A program made the position numbers and the translations under genes. This document shows positions 11,085 to 21,971 of a DNA stretch of 64,000 bases, in pieces (positions within the stretch are counted from its first letter, which is position 1; every line of letters starts with the position of its first letter). This DNA comes from Coniella vitis. Its lineage: Eukaryota; Ascomycota; Sordariomycetes; Diaporthales; Schizoparmaceae. Below the pieces are notes generated by a model that worked only from the letters and a program-made list of their open reading frames with translations, was not told the origin of the DNA and did no database searches. Where the stretch lies: positions 186,001 to 250,000 of the forward strand of contig WUJK01000002.1 in NCBI GenBank assembly GCA_011317545.1, in the 5' to 3' direction.

Positions 11085-12576
11085 AATCGATAAGAAAAAT
11101 GGCTTGTGCTGATCCATCGATTCGAACATCGAAGCTTTGTTCAAAAATGTACAACAATTACAATTCAGCTTGTGGAAATATCAAGGTTAATTCAGATATA
11201 ATGTATGTGGTTGTGAAAATACAAACACAGAAAAACTGACAAATCGCTAGATGGGGCGATTAGGTAGAACCTCTGATGTTGAAGTAGTTTTCTTCGGACA
11301 ATACTTTACCTAAATTTAGTAAACTTTCATAGCGCTGAAGAAAATCCCCAAATCTTGGATTAAAGTTTTTATCATTATCTCATTCGCAAATCTACGGAAC
11401 AATTATACCAGATAGAAAACTTGCCTTAAACTGTAAAAATCTCATCCTATAATAGCCTTTCCATTGTATAAGGAAATGCAAAAAAGTGTCTCTACATGGG
11501 TAAATGATGTGGAAAGATATACCAAGAAGGGTATTAATTTTTCAAGAAATAAGGTATTAGAGATTGGAATGATGCTTGCTTTTTTCTCAACTAATAAAGG
11601 AAACCATCTGTTAACTAGGAAATCCATCATCCTTATATACTTCCGCTGTTAATATTTTATTACTGTGGGTCATGTTCAGCTTAATATTCAACTCCGAGAA
11701 TTGAACGATTTCCCGTGCTCCGCGCCGTGGAAATTTCGCACTTCCCTGGGCGCACTCACCTGAAACCCAACGTACGGAGGCCCGCCAAAGTCGTCAGACA
11801 ATACTATATGAAGCCCAGAACACATATATACTTACACAATGAAGTGAATCGTGTCCAAGTATTTGTACCTATGACCGAATGGCTCGTTCGGACACACGCA
11901 TCTCACAAAGTATCGGAGCATTGCTGTCAAGGTCATCCATAAAGTAAGATAAGTCGGAGACTTCTATTTCACAGATTTCTATACATAAACTATACTAAAG
12001 GATCACCTTACCGAGAGATCCTTAAATAGTTCTATTATGGATCCGATCTTTTGCCTTCTTTATTGCAGTAGCCTGTCCTAGGAACTTATATCACTGCGGC
12101 TTGTGATAACCATGTATAGAGTTTCTCTAATAGATTACATAGTAAAGGTGTCTGGAGATTTAGTACGAACGTCTTTTCTTGTCATACCCATCAATCTTGT
12201 GGACATCGCCCACCACTATATGGCTTATACTGCCTAAGTTACCAAATTACGCGAGGCTTGATTTCCTCATCCTTACGGAACATAATTATTGGCCGGCAAT
12301 TATTGATTAGTATCAAGGAGACTGTAAATGCACGCAGCTACGTAGGGCCAACCCCCAAAGGTGTAGTTGAAAACCGACCTCAGGGTTATATATGTGGGAT
12401 TGCGAGCTATAATACGATAATCAGGCAGCCGTGGATTATTCGTAATAAGCATTGATGTTACATATCCAGGCATGAAACAAGAGAAGACTATGCTCCTAAA
12501 ATATCCTGTGATGCTTGTATATTATCCATACTGACCTGCAAATACTAGGGCTTATTAAACATCACCTTAGTCCCAA
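11085..12576. other. Gene-free AT-rich spacer
   Basis: About 1.5 kb with only short frames lacking any family pattern. It marks the boundary between the left arm and the catabolic cluster. No tRNA or repeat was seen. Confidence 0.5.
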
Positions 12577-13966
12577 TCACCAGGCTAGTTCCGGTCTTGC
12601 TGCCAGACAGCTCTCTGATTCAAGTTTGGAACAAAATGCCTCTTCCTCATCCAGTTTGGTACTCCTCGTGCTTGCTGTTGGCTTCGGTACTGCTGGCCAA
12701 ATCTCCTGCCCTCCCTGTGCATCTTCCTTCTTTCGATGCCCTATTACATCTCTACGAACGGTGTCTTGAAAATGTAGCGGGCCCTATCCATATATCTAGT
12801 CAGTCGTGATACAATGCAGAGTCTACATGTATGTATCGGGCTTGCTCGACACACCTTTTCCTTGTCAGGATGGAATTCCCCGTTCACGTAGACCCCCGCA
12901 TTGATGTTCCGTTGAGCTCCTTCGCACAATTCCTTGTCCTCGGCAAGCACTTGGTGATAAAACTCATTGATCTTGGCAAATTCCTCATCGGTCGCGTTCT
13001 TGTGTCGGTAGATCTCATTCTCGATTCTGCTAGTCATAGCAGTGACTGGGATCATTCTTTGGATATAAAACATGTTTTCCCTGTGAGAGTTTCTGTGAAT
13101 ATTGCTTCATCATACATAGTTCCTGCTCGATATGAAGCGGCGACGTACGTAATGGTCACAGATGTGCCAGGGTAGAAGTATATAATAGTTCGTCGAAACT
13201 GCTTTTGCTCTTGGTCCTTGTTGATGATCTCGTGTTCCAGAATCCCGTCACCATTTGGCTCCACGCGATATTGAGACAGGTCAGAGACTCCTGCGATGAG
13301 GGGATGGGATGTGGGACAATGATAACATTCGTTGTAATTCTCAATCACTCCCTTCCAATTTCCGTCCAGATCCATGTCCCATTCGTGATCGTAGACAAAC
13401 TCTCTGGAAAGGTCGAATTTGGTCATCCGCTCACTCTCATCGACATTCAACAGCTGATCCTCCCATTTCATACCTGGCTTTTCGCTGTCATGGGTGGCTT
13501 CCAGGTTGACCCACACAAACCCGACCTTGTCGACGTGGACGTGAATTGGGAGCAGACCTTGTTGGCTCTTGTCAAAGCCTGGCACGGTATCGAAGCGGGG
13601 AGCCTTGGCCAGATTGCCTTTGAAACCATATGACCATCCGTGGTATTTGCAGCTCAAGATATGAGCAGTGCCGCTGCGCTTTTCCACTACTGGATAGGCG
13701 CGATGTCGGCAAATATTGTGGAAGCCATTGATAGTACCAGTTCGGTCTCTGACAAGGAAAAACGAGAAATTGGCAACAGTGAAGCTGACGTAGCTTCCTA
13801 CTTCTCCAAGCCGCAACGAGTGTGTGACAAGAATCCATCTTTGCGAGAAGATAGCCCGCCGCTCGAGCTGGTATAGTGGTGTGGAGCGGTACCAGGACGA
13901 CGCAAGCCCCCGTTTGGGTTCGGGCCTATCCTGTTCGCTTTGGGAAAGACCGAGGAATCGCAACAT
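12577..13966 (-). CDS. Rieske non-heme iron oxygenase, quaternary-amine demethylase-like
   Basis: Predicted 416 aa from exons 13966-13149, 13080-12855 and 12783-12577 (introns 68 and 71 nt, phases match). The Rieske [2Fe-2S] site is C86-x-H88 (CRHRAYPV) and C106-x2-H109 (CKYHGWSYG). The catalytic iron site is in ENYNECYHCPTSHP (H216, H221). C-terminal helices read YRHKNATDEEF and NINAGVYVNGEFHPDKEKGPLHFQ, the latter only after splicing. This layout is that of the choline/carnitine/stachydrine monooxygenase-like Rieske proteins; a separate reductase is needed and is not next door. It is divergent from hxnY with 578 bp between starts, suggesting co-control. It is not part of the published A. 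nidulans hxn set as I know it. Substrate is unknown; an N-methylated or ring-substituted pyridine is a guess. Confidence 0.85.
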
Positions 13967-14544
13967 CACGTTGAGATATCGAGGAACTTGTGGAAGGGCA
14001 GTATACGATGGTTGACCAGGGAGACTGGCCAGGGCGTGGCACCAGACTATCTAATATCACACCGTGCTGCTGCAAGTGGTTGAGATGGGAGGGGGCAAGC
14101 CGGATCGATAGCTGCCTCCCGCTCCAGTGTCATAGTCTCAATAGTCAACTACAGAACTTGCCTATCGTCACAGCTCAAGAGTGGGGGAGACGCGGGGTTG
14201 CTGGTGTCTTGGGAAGTGACTGGACAACCGTTGCGCAAGGTTTATCTTCACTTATCGCCATCGGCATCGGCGGGCTCTTCGTCGGTATTGATCAAGCCGG
14301 GTATAGACGTCAAGTTCCCCACCTCTGCCGGTCGTCCAAACTTGAGCGACGGCTTCTCTTGAAAGTATGGAAGCGTCTGTAGCGGCGTTGTTGTTTATAA
14401 TACCGTTGAATGATCTCAAGCTCCATGCGTAACTTCATGATTGTTGAAATATCTTGAGTATACATTCGTCATTGTGACTTACTAACTACAGAGTCTCTGG
14501 TATCAAAGCTACGGCGTCCCTGATACTGATACCCCATTCGCAAG
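13967..14544. promoter_or_regulatory. Divergent promoter, Rieske gene and hxnY-like gene
   Basis: 578 bp between the two start codons. It must contain both promoters. No specific HxnR site can be named from sequence alone. Confidence 0.5.
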
Positions 14545-15752
14545 ATGTCCCAAATCCCGCTTATTGACTTCTCCGGTGCGCTATTCTCGTCTAACTCCAC
14601 CAGATGATATGACGTGAGAAGACCATTATACTGACTAAGCTCAGCCTTCTATTCTTCTGACCCTGAGGCCAAGCAGAAGCTTGTGGATCAGGTTCGCGCT
14701 AGCTGCCTTTATAATGGCTTCTTCCAGATCAAGAATCATGCTGTCCCTCTCGAGCAGCAAGGAGCTGTGATGGACAGCGCCAAGAAATTCTTCTCGCTTG
14801 ATGCGGCGGAGAAACAGGCCGTAGCAAAAGAGAACAATGCCTGGAACCGCGGGTATGAGATGCTCCGGTCACAAATTCTCGAGGAGGGCACTCAGCCTGA
14901 GTTGAAGGAAGGTTTCTACATCGGAGACGACATATCAACCGATCATCCGTATTTCATCAACAAGAAGCTCAACAGTGGACCAAACCAGTGGCCCAAGGCG
15001 TTGGGGTCCGAGTTTAAAGATACAACCATGGGTTATTATAAGTCCATGGTGGCTCTGGCCAGTGACTTGCTCAAAGTCCTAGCACTGTCTCTAGACTTGG
15101 ATGAAGATTATTTCGTTGGATTCATGGATGGAGCAGTGGCTACGATGCGGCTTCTGCATTACCCACCCCAACCACCGGATGCCGACGCAAAACTGACTCG
15201 AGGAATCGGCGCTCACACGGATTTTGGAGCCATTACGTTGCTTTTGCAAGACGAAGTCGATGGACTCCAGGTCTGGGACAAGCATTCCAGCACGTGGATT
15301 GACGTGAGTCATTCCCTCTTTTGGTTCTTGCAAGAGGTTGTGGGTGTTTAATGTGAATGTTCAAAGTCGCTGATGATTACACGGCTTAGGTCAAACCGAC
15401 GAAAGGCGCATTGGTAGTCAACCTGGGAAACCTCATGGCCCGTTGGACCAACGACATGTACAAGAGCAACGTCCACAGGGTGATCAACAAGTCAGGCAAA
15501 GAGCGGTATTCGATTCCTCTCTTCATATCTGGAAACCCAGACTACATGGTGGAGTGCATTCCAGTTTGCAAGGCGCCTGGGGAGCCAGCCAAGTATCCTC
15601 CAGTGACAGTGCAGCAAGCCGTGTCCGCTGCGTACGCTGAATCATATGGGAGGGCACAGCTTTACAGAGCGGGTTTGGAAAAGGCTGTTGCTAGTCATGC
15701 TACAAAGAGCTCAACGGCGACTGGAAGCGGTATTCCTTTGGCAGTGTCGTAG
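14545..15752 (+). CDS. hxnY: 2-oxoglutarate/Fe(II) dioxygenase, HxnY-like
   Basis: Predicted 350 aa; exons 14545-14575, 14645-15303 and 15390-15752. The N-terminal DIOX_N domain starts MSQIPLIDFS and includes GFFQIKNHAVP. The double-stranded beta-helix core has the iron triad H201-x-D203 (GAHTDFG) and H259 (NVHRV), plus the 2-oxoglutarate-binding R of RYSIPLF. This is the isopenicillin-N-synthase-like superfamily. In A. nidulans HxnY is one of the nicotinate-inducible genes and is thought to hydroxylate a pathway intermediate; orthology is inferred from the cluster, not tested. It is transcribed away from the Rieske gene and toward hxnM. Exon 2 ends with GTGAGT and exon 3 begins after a CTTAG acceptor. 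Confidence 0.85.
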
Positions 15753-16316
15753 CTTTATCTCAGGAGGTATATGCCAACGAGGAAATGGCGTCGACTAACA
15801 CTAAATCCTTCTCTTTACCTGTCTTGCTGGACAACAGCCAGGGATGCAATCCGAAAAGTTGCAACGAGATTTTGTGTTAAATCTGTAAAAACAATACTCA
15901 AACATAGCCTAGCTAATATTAGAGGTTCTGAGCAAAAAAGTGTCAGTCCTTTGAAAATGCTTCTTTTGGGCTTGTCTGTCTTTACGCGTCATGCAGAGGG
16001 AGAGGTTTATTACAAGGAAATAGAGTCCACATGATGAGCTCAACTGATACTCTCCGCCAAGTCTCAACTGATATGTGCTCCGCCTTATCCTTGAATTGCT
16101 GTCAGAATGACCTGATACCGTCGTGTGCGAGCCAATGCTGCGCGGTGTGCCTGACATTGTTGAACGAGGTGTTCGCCCCTGTCACCGTCAAGATTGAGAT
16201 AATCATGGCAACGCGAGCTGCAATAGCATTATACTCCTTACAGACCATGCAAGAGGTAAGAATGACCTATTTCATGTCATTGGCAATATTTACCTAAACG
16301 AATAAGCTGCTATAAC
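15753..16316. other. Intergenic, converging 3' ends of hxnY and hxnM
   Basis: 564 bp spacer. Small open frames here have no family match and I see no RNA gene. Confidence 0.5.
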
Positions 16317-17792
16317 TCATTTCGCCTTCGAATCTTGGTATTTCTTCATCACTTCGTCTACATTGGCCGGCATGAGCGCTCCAGGCGCTGGTGTATTTTT
16401 GCTCTTGAAGTGGTCGCACATCTGGATATTGTTAGCATTGAGTCAAATATATCCAAGGTCTTGGTGTGCGTGCGTACCTCAGCCATCGTCACCCACCTTA
16501 CCCCTTCATGCTTGTTGATGTGCTCGATGATGCGCTCGTGCATCAACAGCACATGTGGCCTCCCAGATACGTCAGGATGGATGGTCATTGGGAAAATGAA
16601 CTCATCTGTGGCACAATTTAGTCTCAAATATGTTTGAAAAAGGCACTTTCTTTCTCATGTCCTTACCGTACTCCCGATAAAAGTAGTCAAAGTGGTCCTT
16701 CCAAATGTCTTCAACGTCCCTGCAAGGTACAGTCAAACTTTTACTTCTTTATTTCGGTTGGGCGAAGTTGTCTTTTGGCACAACGTACCTAGGATTTACC
16801 CATCCATGTGAGTTGGCAGAGTTCTTGATGAACATCATGGGTGGTAAGTCGTCGATATACCAGCTCCCAGGTATCTCGACAAGCCCAGTTTCTTGGCCCT
16901 TCACCAACGGTTTCATCCTAATGAGTGCGCCGTCAGTCTGAGGCCGAACCATTCTCAACGCATCAGACTTACCATTCCTCTGCTTTCTTGGAATAATCAA
17001 TTTTCGTCCAACTATCTCCAGTCCGAAGCCAATACGCTTGGCAGTCATGATGAGACATGGAATGATCGTACTCAATTCCATAGCTGAGCATCAACTCGCA
17101 GCTTTCTTTGCTCGTTTCCCACCACGGCGCCACACTACCTCGGGGTGGTTTACCGCAGAAGTCAGTCAGCATCTTCCACGTCTTATCCAGGACATCCCTT
17201 TGCTGCTCAGGTGTCTGTGGGCCCGTTAGCCAATTGTTAAGCTGAAGGGCGTAGCAAAGTAGAGCCGAGAACGACAATGTTACTTAAGCAACGGATAATC
17301 ATATAATGCCAACACTCAGTGCAACCAGGAGAAGCGACGAGGACTGTGCAAAGCAGCTTACCATATCAACTGGGTTCTCATGGCTATATCCATGGAGACC
17401 AATCTCGTGACCTGCATCGCGAACCATAGCACACTCCTCGGGAAAAGTCTCGAGAGAATGGCCTGGGATGAACCACGATGCTTTAATGTTGTACTTGTCG
17501 AATAACTTCAACAGTCGACGTGTGCCAATGGTGCCAGCCCAGAGCCCTGACGCAGTGCGGCTCGTTAGTACTGTGGCTGTCTTTGGCTCTTCTATACAAT
17601 GACACTGCCCACCAACACGGTGCACTAACCTCTGCTAATATCGCTTGTACTGTCCTCGCCACCATATGAACCGAGCCAACCAGCAACGGCGTCGATATCG
17701 ACTCCATAGCTGTTTATTAAATCTTCAGCGTTTGTAAAGCGGTTGGGCTGACGAGCGTGAGCATACCAGACCAAGACTTCTTTCTTGCCCAT
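16317..17792 (-). CDS. hxnM: Cyclic-imide hydrolase of polysaccharide-deacetylase fold (HxnM), apparent frameshift
   Basis: Eight exons: 17792-17767, 17709-17630, 17546-17362, 17214-16973, 16917-16789, 16720-16667, 16605-16478, 16421-16317; about 315 aa if the shift is ignored. NodB-fold features: YGVDIDAVAGW (metal aspartate region), SWFIPGHSLETFPEE, HEIGLHGYSHENP, and the C-terminal FPMTIHPDVSGRPHVLLMHER. HxnM opens a glutarimide-type ring in nicotinate breakdown. In exon 6 five T's (plus-strand A's 16679-16683) shift the frame: with four, the protein would read the family YREYDEF across the exon 6/7 junction. With five, exon lengths sum to 949, not a multiple of three. An alternative acceptor (TTTGAG) would keep the frame but replaces the conserved stretch. 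It is divergent from hxnW. Confidence 0.8.
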
Positions 17793-18430
17793 TTTGGTGT
17801 TTGTGGTGTTTTGATTGAAGAGCGTCGTTTGAGTTGCTGCGTGTAAACGACGCTAATCATGAGAATTCCAAGAATTTGTTTTGTCGACGTGGTCTATAAA
17901 TGAACTTTGCTCCGGATATGGCAGACTGATGTCCACTTGTATAGAGAACTTCTTGATACTCAACAGAGAGGGGCCTGCAATCGACTGGTTCACGCAAGTT
18001 ACAAACCAATGACGGCAATTTACATACAGACGGCATCCATCTATAGATTATTGGGTATCAATGATGTGCATTAGTGGAGTAACCCTACACAGCATATACG
18101 AACGTTAACCCCCTTTGAGTCGCCGGCAAGCAGATAGGCAGACACGGCTTCATACTATGAATTGGGTATTGTCGTTTTCCCCCCACTTCCCCCACTTGTG
18201 TGAACACTGGCCCATAGGAAACCTCGAGTCGAAGTAAAGTGTGCTCCATCATACGGCAACTCTAGCTGTGTCAATGCCCGGAGATGTGTAGGTGTTGTCG
18301 TCAAAGCTGGATCTTAAATAATATCCAGGAAGCATGACTTGACATTCATGTTTGTATTATATGTCTAGTATCTACAAATTCTATCTTTCATTGGCCACAA
18401 TACTCAACTCGAGTACTTTCACACGTTACC
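17793..18430. promoter_or_regulatory. Divergent promoter of hxnM and hxnW
   Basis: 638 bp between the start codons of two pathway genes, so a shared inducible promoter is likely. Confidence 0.5.
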
Positions 18431-19254
18431 ATGTCCAAAGTAAGTCCTCACGAGAGCCGCAGGTGTATCAAGCACATAGCTGACTAATTTCTTGTCTCTA
18501 GTTCTCGCTGAAGGGGCGAGTTGCACTGGTCACAGGAGGTGCCCGGGGCTGTGGCTTAGCGTTTGCTCAGGGTCTAGCAGAAGCGGGTGCTGATGTTGCC
18601 GTCTTTGACGTGATTCCTCCCTCGCCAGCACTCGCTCAGCTTACTGTCGATCACGGAGTGAGAACGGAGTCATACACTGTCGATGTTACATCAATGTCTA
18701 GCCTGCAAGCCGGCTTTGCAGCTTTCAAGTCCGATTTTGCCGGGAAGCTTGATATTATTGTGGCCTGTGCCGGAGTGAACAAGAACGTCGAGTTTCTGGA
18801 CACAACAGAAGCGGATTTTGATCGATTGTTCAATGTCAACTGCAAGGGCCTCTACTTTTTTGCCCAGCTAGCAGCCCGGCAGATGATAGAGAATGGCACC
18901 AAATGCGGGAGTATCATTCTCGTCGCGTCGATGGCGTCGTATATCGCCATCCGGTCACAACGTTCGAGTGCGTATTGCGGCACCAAGGGTGCGGTGAAGG
19001 CTATGGTAGCACCCATGGCTGCTGAGATGAACAAGTACGGCATCAGGGTGAACTCTATAAGTCCAGGATACGTCAGGACTGAGATGACAGCGCCGTTTCC
19101 GCATCTTTTGGATGGATGGAAGGATGAGGCAATGCTGGGGCGCGTGGCTGAGCCGGATGATATCAAGGGAGCCTGTGTTTTTCTAGCTAGTGATGCTAGT
19201 AGTTATTGTACTGGGTCAGATGTGGTTGTCGATGGGGGGGTTATTAGGTGGTGA
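18431..19254 (+). CDS. hxnW: Short-chain dehydrogenase/reductase (HxnW-like)
   Basis: Predicted 253 aa. A nine-base first exon (18431-18439, MSK) is joined across intron 18440-18501 to FSLKGRVALVTGG. Classical SDR features: TGGARGCG (cofactor loop), NNAG-equivalent CAGVNK, catalytic S..Y..K as SMASY..SSAYCGTKGA, and SPGYVRTEM. D59-type acidic residues after beta-2 (VFDV) suggest NAD(H) preference. In the A. nidulans nicotinate cluster HxnW is a ketoreductase working on a hydroxylated, partly reduced ring intermediate. It is divergent from hxnM and convergent with hxnN (261 bp apart), typical of cluster packing. Confidence 0.85.
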
Positions 19255-19514
19255 TTGGATAGTAATTAAACAAAACATCAAGTTCGTCTAAGTTTGTAAG
19301 AAATTCAGAGTTCAGACCATCAACGCTCACTGTGAACTCACGAAACACTGCAGCAGCTTAGTGAAGCCTCAGAGTGGAGTGATCTAAGTCTTTATATTTC
19401 ATATAATTGTTTTGAGAAGTCAAGAATCAAGTTATCCTTTGTCTTCCCAGGTTCTGAACCTATCTATGGCTTGGTGACTTGTGGATGTGCTTAATTCTTG
19501 AGACTGTCTCCCTT

Positions 19515-21415
19515 CTAACTTCGCAAAATACCATCCACAACTTTCCCAATACCCAGAACTTTCTCTTCTTCTAATTTGCGCCCAACAATTTGCAAGCCAA
19601 CCGGTAATTCAAGCTCAACCATACGCGGACCTTCCTGCCACAGTCGAAGGCACCACTCATCCACCTCTCCCCGCGGCTGGAAATCCCATGCCGCCTCAAG
19701 ATCCTCCTTGGCCGCGCGGCCACCCGGAATGACCAGGGCAGTATAGTCGAGGAAGTTCCATACCTTAGTGTAACCAACCCACTTGCAGCTCCCATGGGGC
19801 ACTGCTGTGTGAGGCATGGCGGGCATGATGATAGCATCCACGGGGCGCCCGTCCGCCGTGCGGACGGACTGCCATTTCTCCAAATACGCCTTCTGCAGTG
19901 CCCACTTGCGTCTATTGAGTTGCCAGTATTCATAGACGGTGATGGGTTTACCCCGGTTGATGAGTTTCTCAACGTGCTCAATAAACGGCTCTCCTCCTGA
20001 ATTGACAGCCAATCGGATGTCTTCACCCCCATCCGCCGTGTAGTACTCGTCCATCAACTGAATGCACTCCTTGTGCAAGTCTGCGTTCCACTGAACGACA
20101 ACATGCCCGGCTGCTTGGAGAGAATTTACGGCTGTCTGAAGCACACGAGTCACTGGTGGGTGTGGCCGGGCGATACCATCATCGAACAGGACTCCAAAGA
20201 CAAGTGGCCTGGACTGAACCTGGTTGTAGATGTCGCCCCGCCATGGGATTGGAGTGCATCTGGGGTCAAAGTCCCAGGGCTTCAGGTCGATGAGGGACTT
20301 CATCGCCAGATGGATTGTCTCCAGCGATGATGCCATGGGTCCCACCGACGAAGGGACATGCTCTTGGCCTTCGGTTGACACGGGCACGCCTTCATACGGT
20401 AGTCTCGAACTCTACGAGTAACAGAGATAGGTTAGCCGACCAAACTCTTTCCCTTCGGCTTGCAACCATAACACTTTACTTACACTGGGTTTCAAGCCGT
20501 AGATTCCCATCATATGAGATGGTATGCGTATACTGCCTCCGATATCGGTTCCGAAGCCGAGAGCGCTCGCACCACAGGCGATAAGGACTCCCTCGCCGCC
20601 CGTTGAGCCTCCTGGGGTATATTTGGAGTCATATGGGTTCGTAGTCAAGCCAAAGAGAGGATTTTCCGTCTCGCACCACATAATGCTTTGTGGAAGGTTG
20701 CTCTTGGCCAGGATGACGGCGCCCAGGGCTCGCAGCATCTTGACAAGCGCGGCATCGTCTTCAGCAGGTTGAAACGCTCTGCCAACGTAGCCCAGTGTTG
20801 TGTCAAGCCCTTTGATGTTAAACTGGTCTTTGAGTGTTGTTGGCACGCCGTGTAGAGGCCCGAGTAATTTGTGTTCCTGGTCAAGATGCTGATCTAGTGT
20901 CTTGGAAAACACCAGGGATTCATCAAAGCAAACTTCGGTGAGACTTTGGACTGGCGTTAGCATTCTTTGGAGGGCCAGGAAACGTTGAGAATGTCTTGTG
21001 TATAACCTTACCAGTTTGTCTACACAATGCGCACCCGAATGGGTACAAGTCAGCAGAGTTCTTTGCTGGGTCTTTGGGCCTTAGTAGCTATCTCTCCGTG
21101 GAATAAAATTGCTCACCGACTCGTGAACCTCGCAGGCTCTAGCGATTCCGTTAGTTTTGCGACGCATATACTTGATTTCATCACCAGAACCCTGAGAACG
21201 AACCTCTGTATGCACGACTTGATCAATGCCTCGCATGTATAGTCTTTGCGACAGAGGCTGTCACCAACTTCATGCCCCTTGAGAGATTTCACCCCGCCGA
21301 TGCGCGATTCCTGCTTCTTCTGCCCATTCGCTTGAACAAAGCGAGCAATTTCCTCTGCCTGAGCCTGGCGTTTCTCGGCGGCAATGTCGTGCCACAATCT
21401 CTTGGTATTTTCCAT
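19515..21415 (-). CDS. hxnN: Amidase (HxnN-like)
   Basis: Amidase-signature family, 532 aa, hydrolysing a carboxamide to acid and ammonia; in the pathway it should act after HxnM ring opening. Exons: 21415-21204, 21138-21117 (22 nt), 21019-21012 (8 nt), 20943-20484, 20411-19515. The Ser-cisSer-Lys triad is K119 (TTLKDQF), S194 (GGSTGGEG) and S218 (GTDIGGSIRIP). The 22-nt and 8-nt exons are required to read IQRACEVHES-TNC-LTEVCFDESL, the usual amidase helix. Introns have good branch points (ACTAACGG, GCTAACGCC). Upstream ATG choice at 21415 gives MENTKRLWHDIAAEKRQ, the usual amidase N-terminus. The 5' end is divergent from hxnV. Confidence 0.88.
21012..21019 (-). other. 8-nt microexon of the amidase gene
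   Basis: The sequence between acceptor GTGTAG and donor GTAAGG is ACAAACTG on the minus strand. It carries phase 0 in and phase 2 out, adding Thr-Asn and two bases of Cys. Omitting it breaks the frame; including it restores TNCLTEV. Confidence 0.7.
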
Positions 21416-21971
21416 CTCGAAGATCGGTTTATCCTTCAACGAATGTCAACACTGCTCGCTAAACTCCAGTAGGTATCGTCAACGCAGGCTGTTGAGGGAA
21501 CGACGCACGGAGTTTCTTGGAAGACGGAGGAAAAAGAATGGATGGCACTTGACCACATAGCATCCCGAGTCACGGAGTTTCTTGAACGGTGACCGGTAAC
21601 GGGCAATGCAGTGCGGTACATTGCCGCTACTGTAGATGTAAGTGGAGCCGAGGATAAATCCACACACAACATCGGGAGTGGGGGTTGCTGTGCTATGTAT
21701 ACGTCCAGTCGTCGCGATAAGTCTACGAAATATTCACGCCTTGCCGAAGGGGTTCAAAGTGGTGTGATTCTGATCGCAAGAAGATAATTATGGTCTGCTT
21801 CGCGGCCACTATCATTAACATCATCTCGAAGAACCAACTCAAGTCTCAACGTCGTGTCTGAATGTGTTTGTTTATATCTACACCTGCCGGTACTTGGCGG
21901 ATCCCCAAGAGCTTACACAACTCAATACACGTCTGCCGCCAACAAATTCGACACTAATATCACGTTCGAAA
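21416..21971. promoter_or_regulatory. Divergent promoter of hxnN and hxnV with a GATA motif
   Basis: 556 bp between starts. A CGATAAG at 21715-21721 fits the HGATAR consensus of AreA-type nitrogen regulators, and nitrogen control of nicotinate genes is known in A. nidulans. A single motif is weak evidence. Confidence 0.4.

Noticed and set aside
11085..12576. Possible small genes in the spacer
   Set aside because: Frames are short, AT-rich, lack conserved motifs and have no splice-consistent extension.
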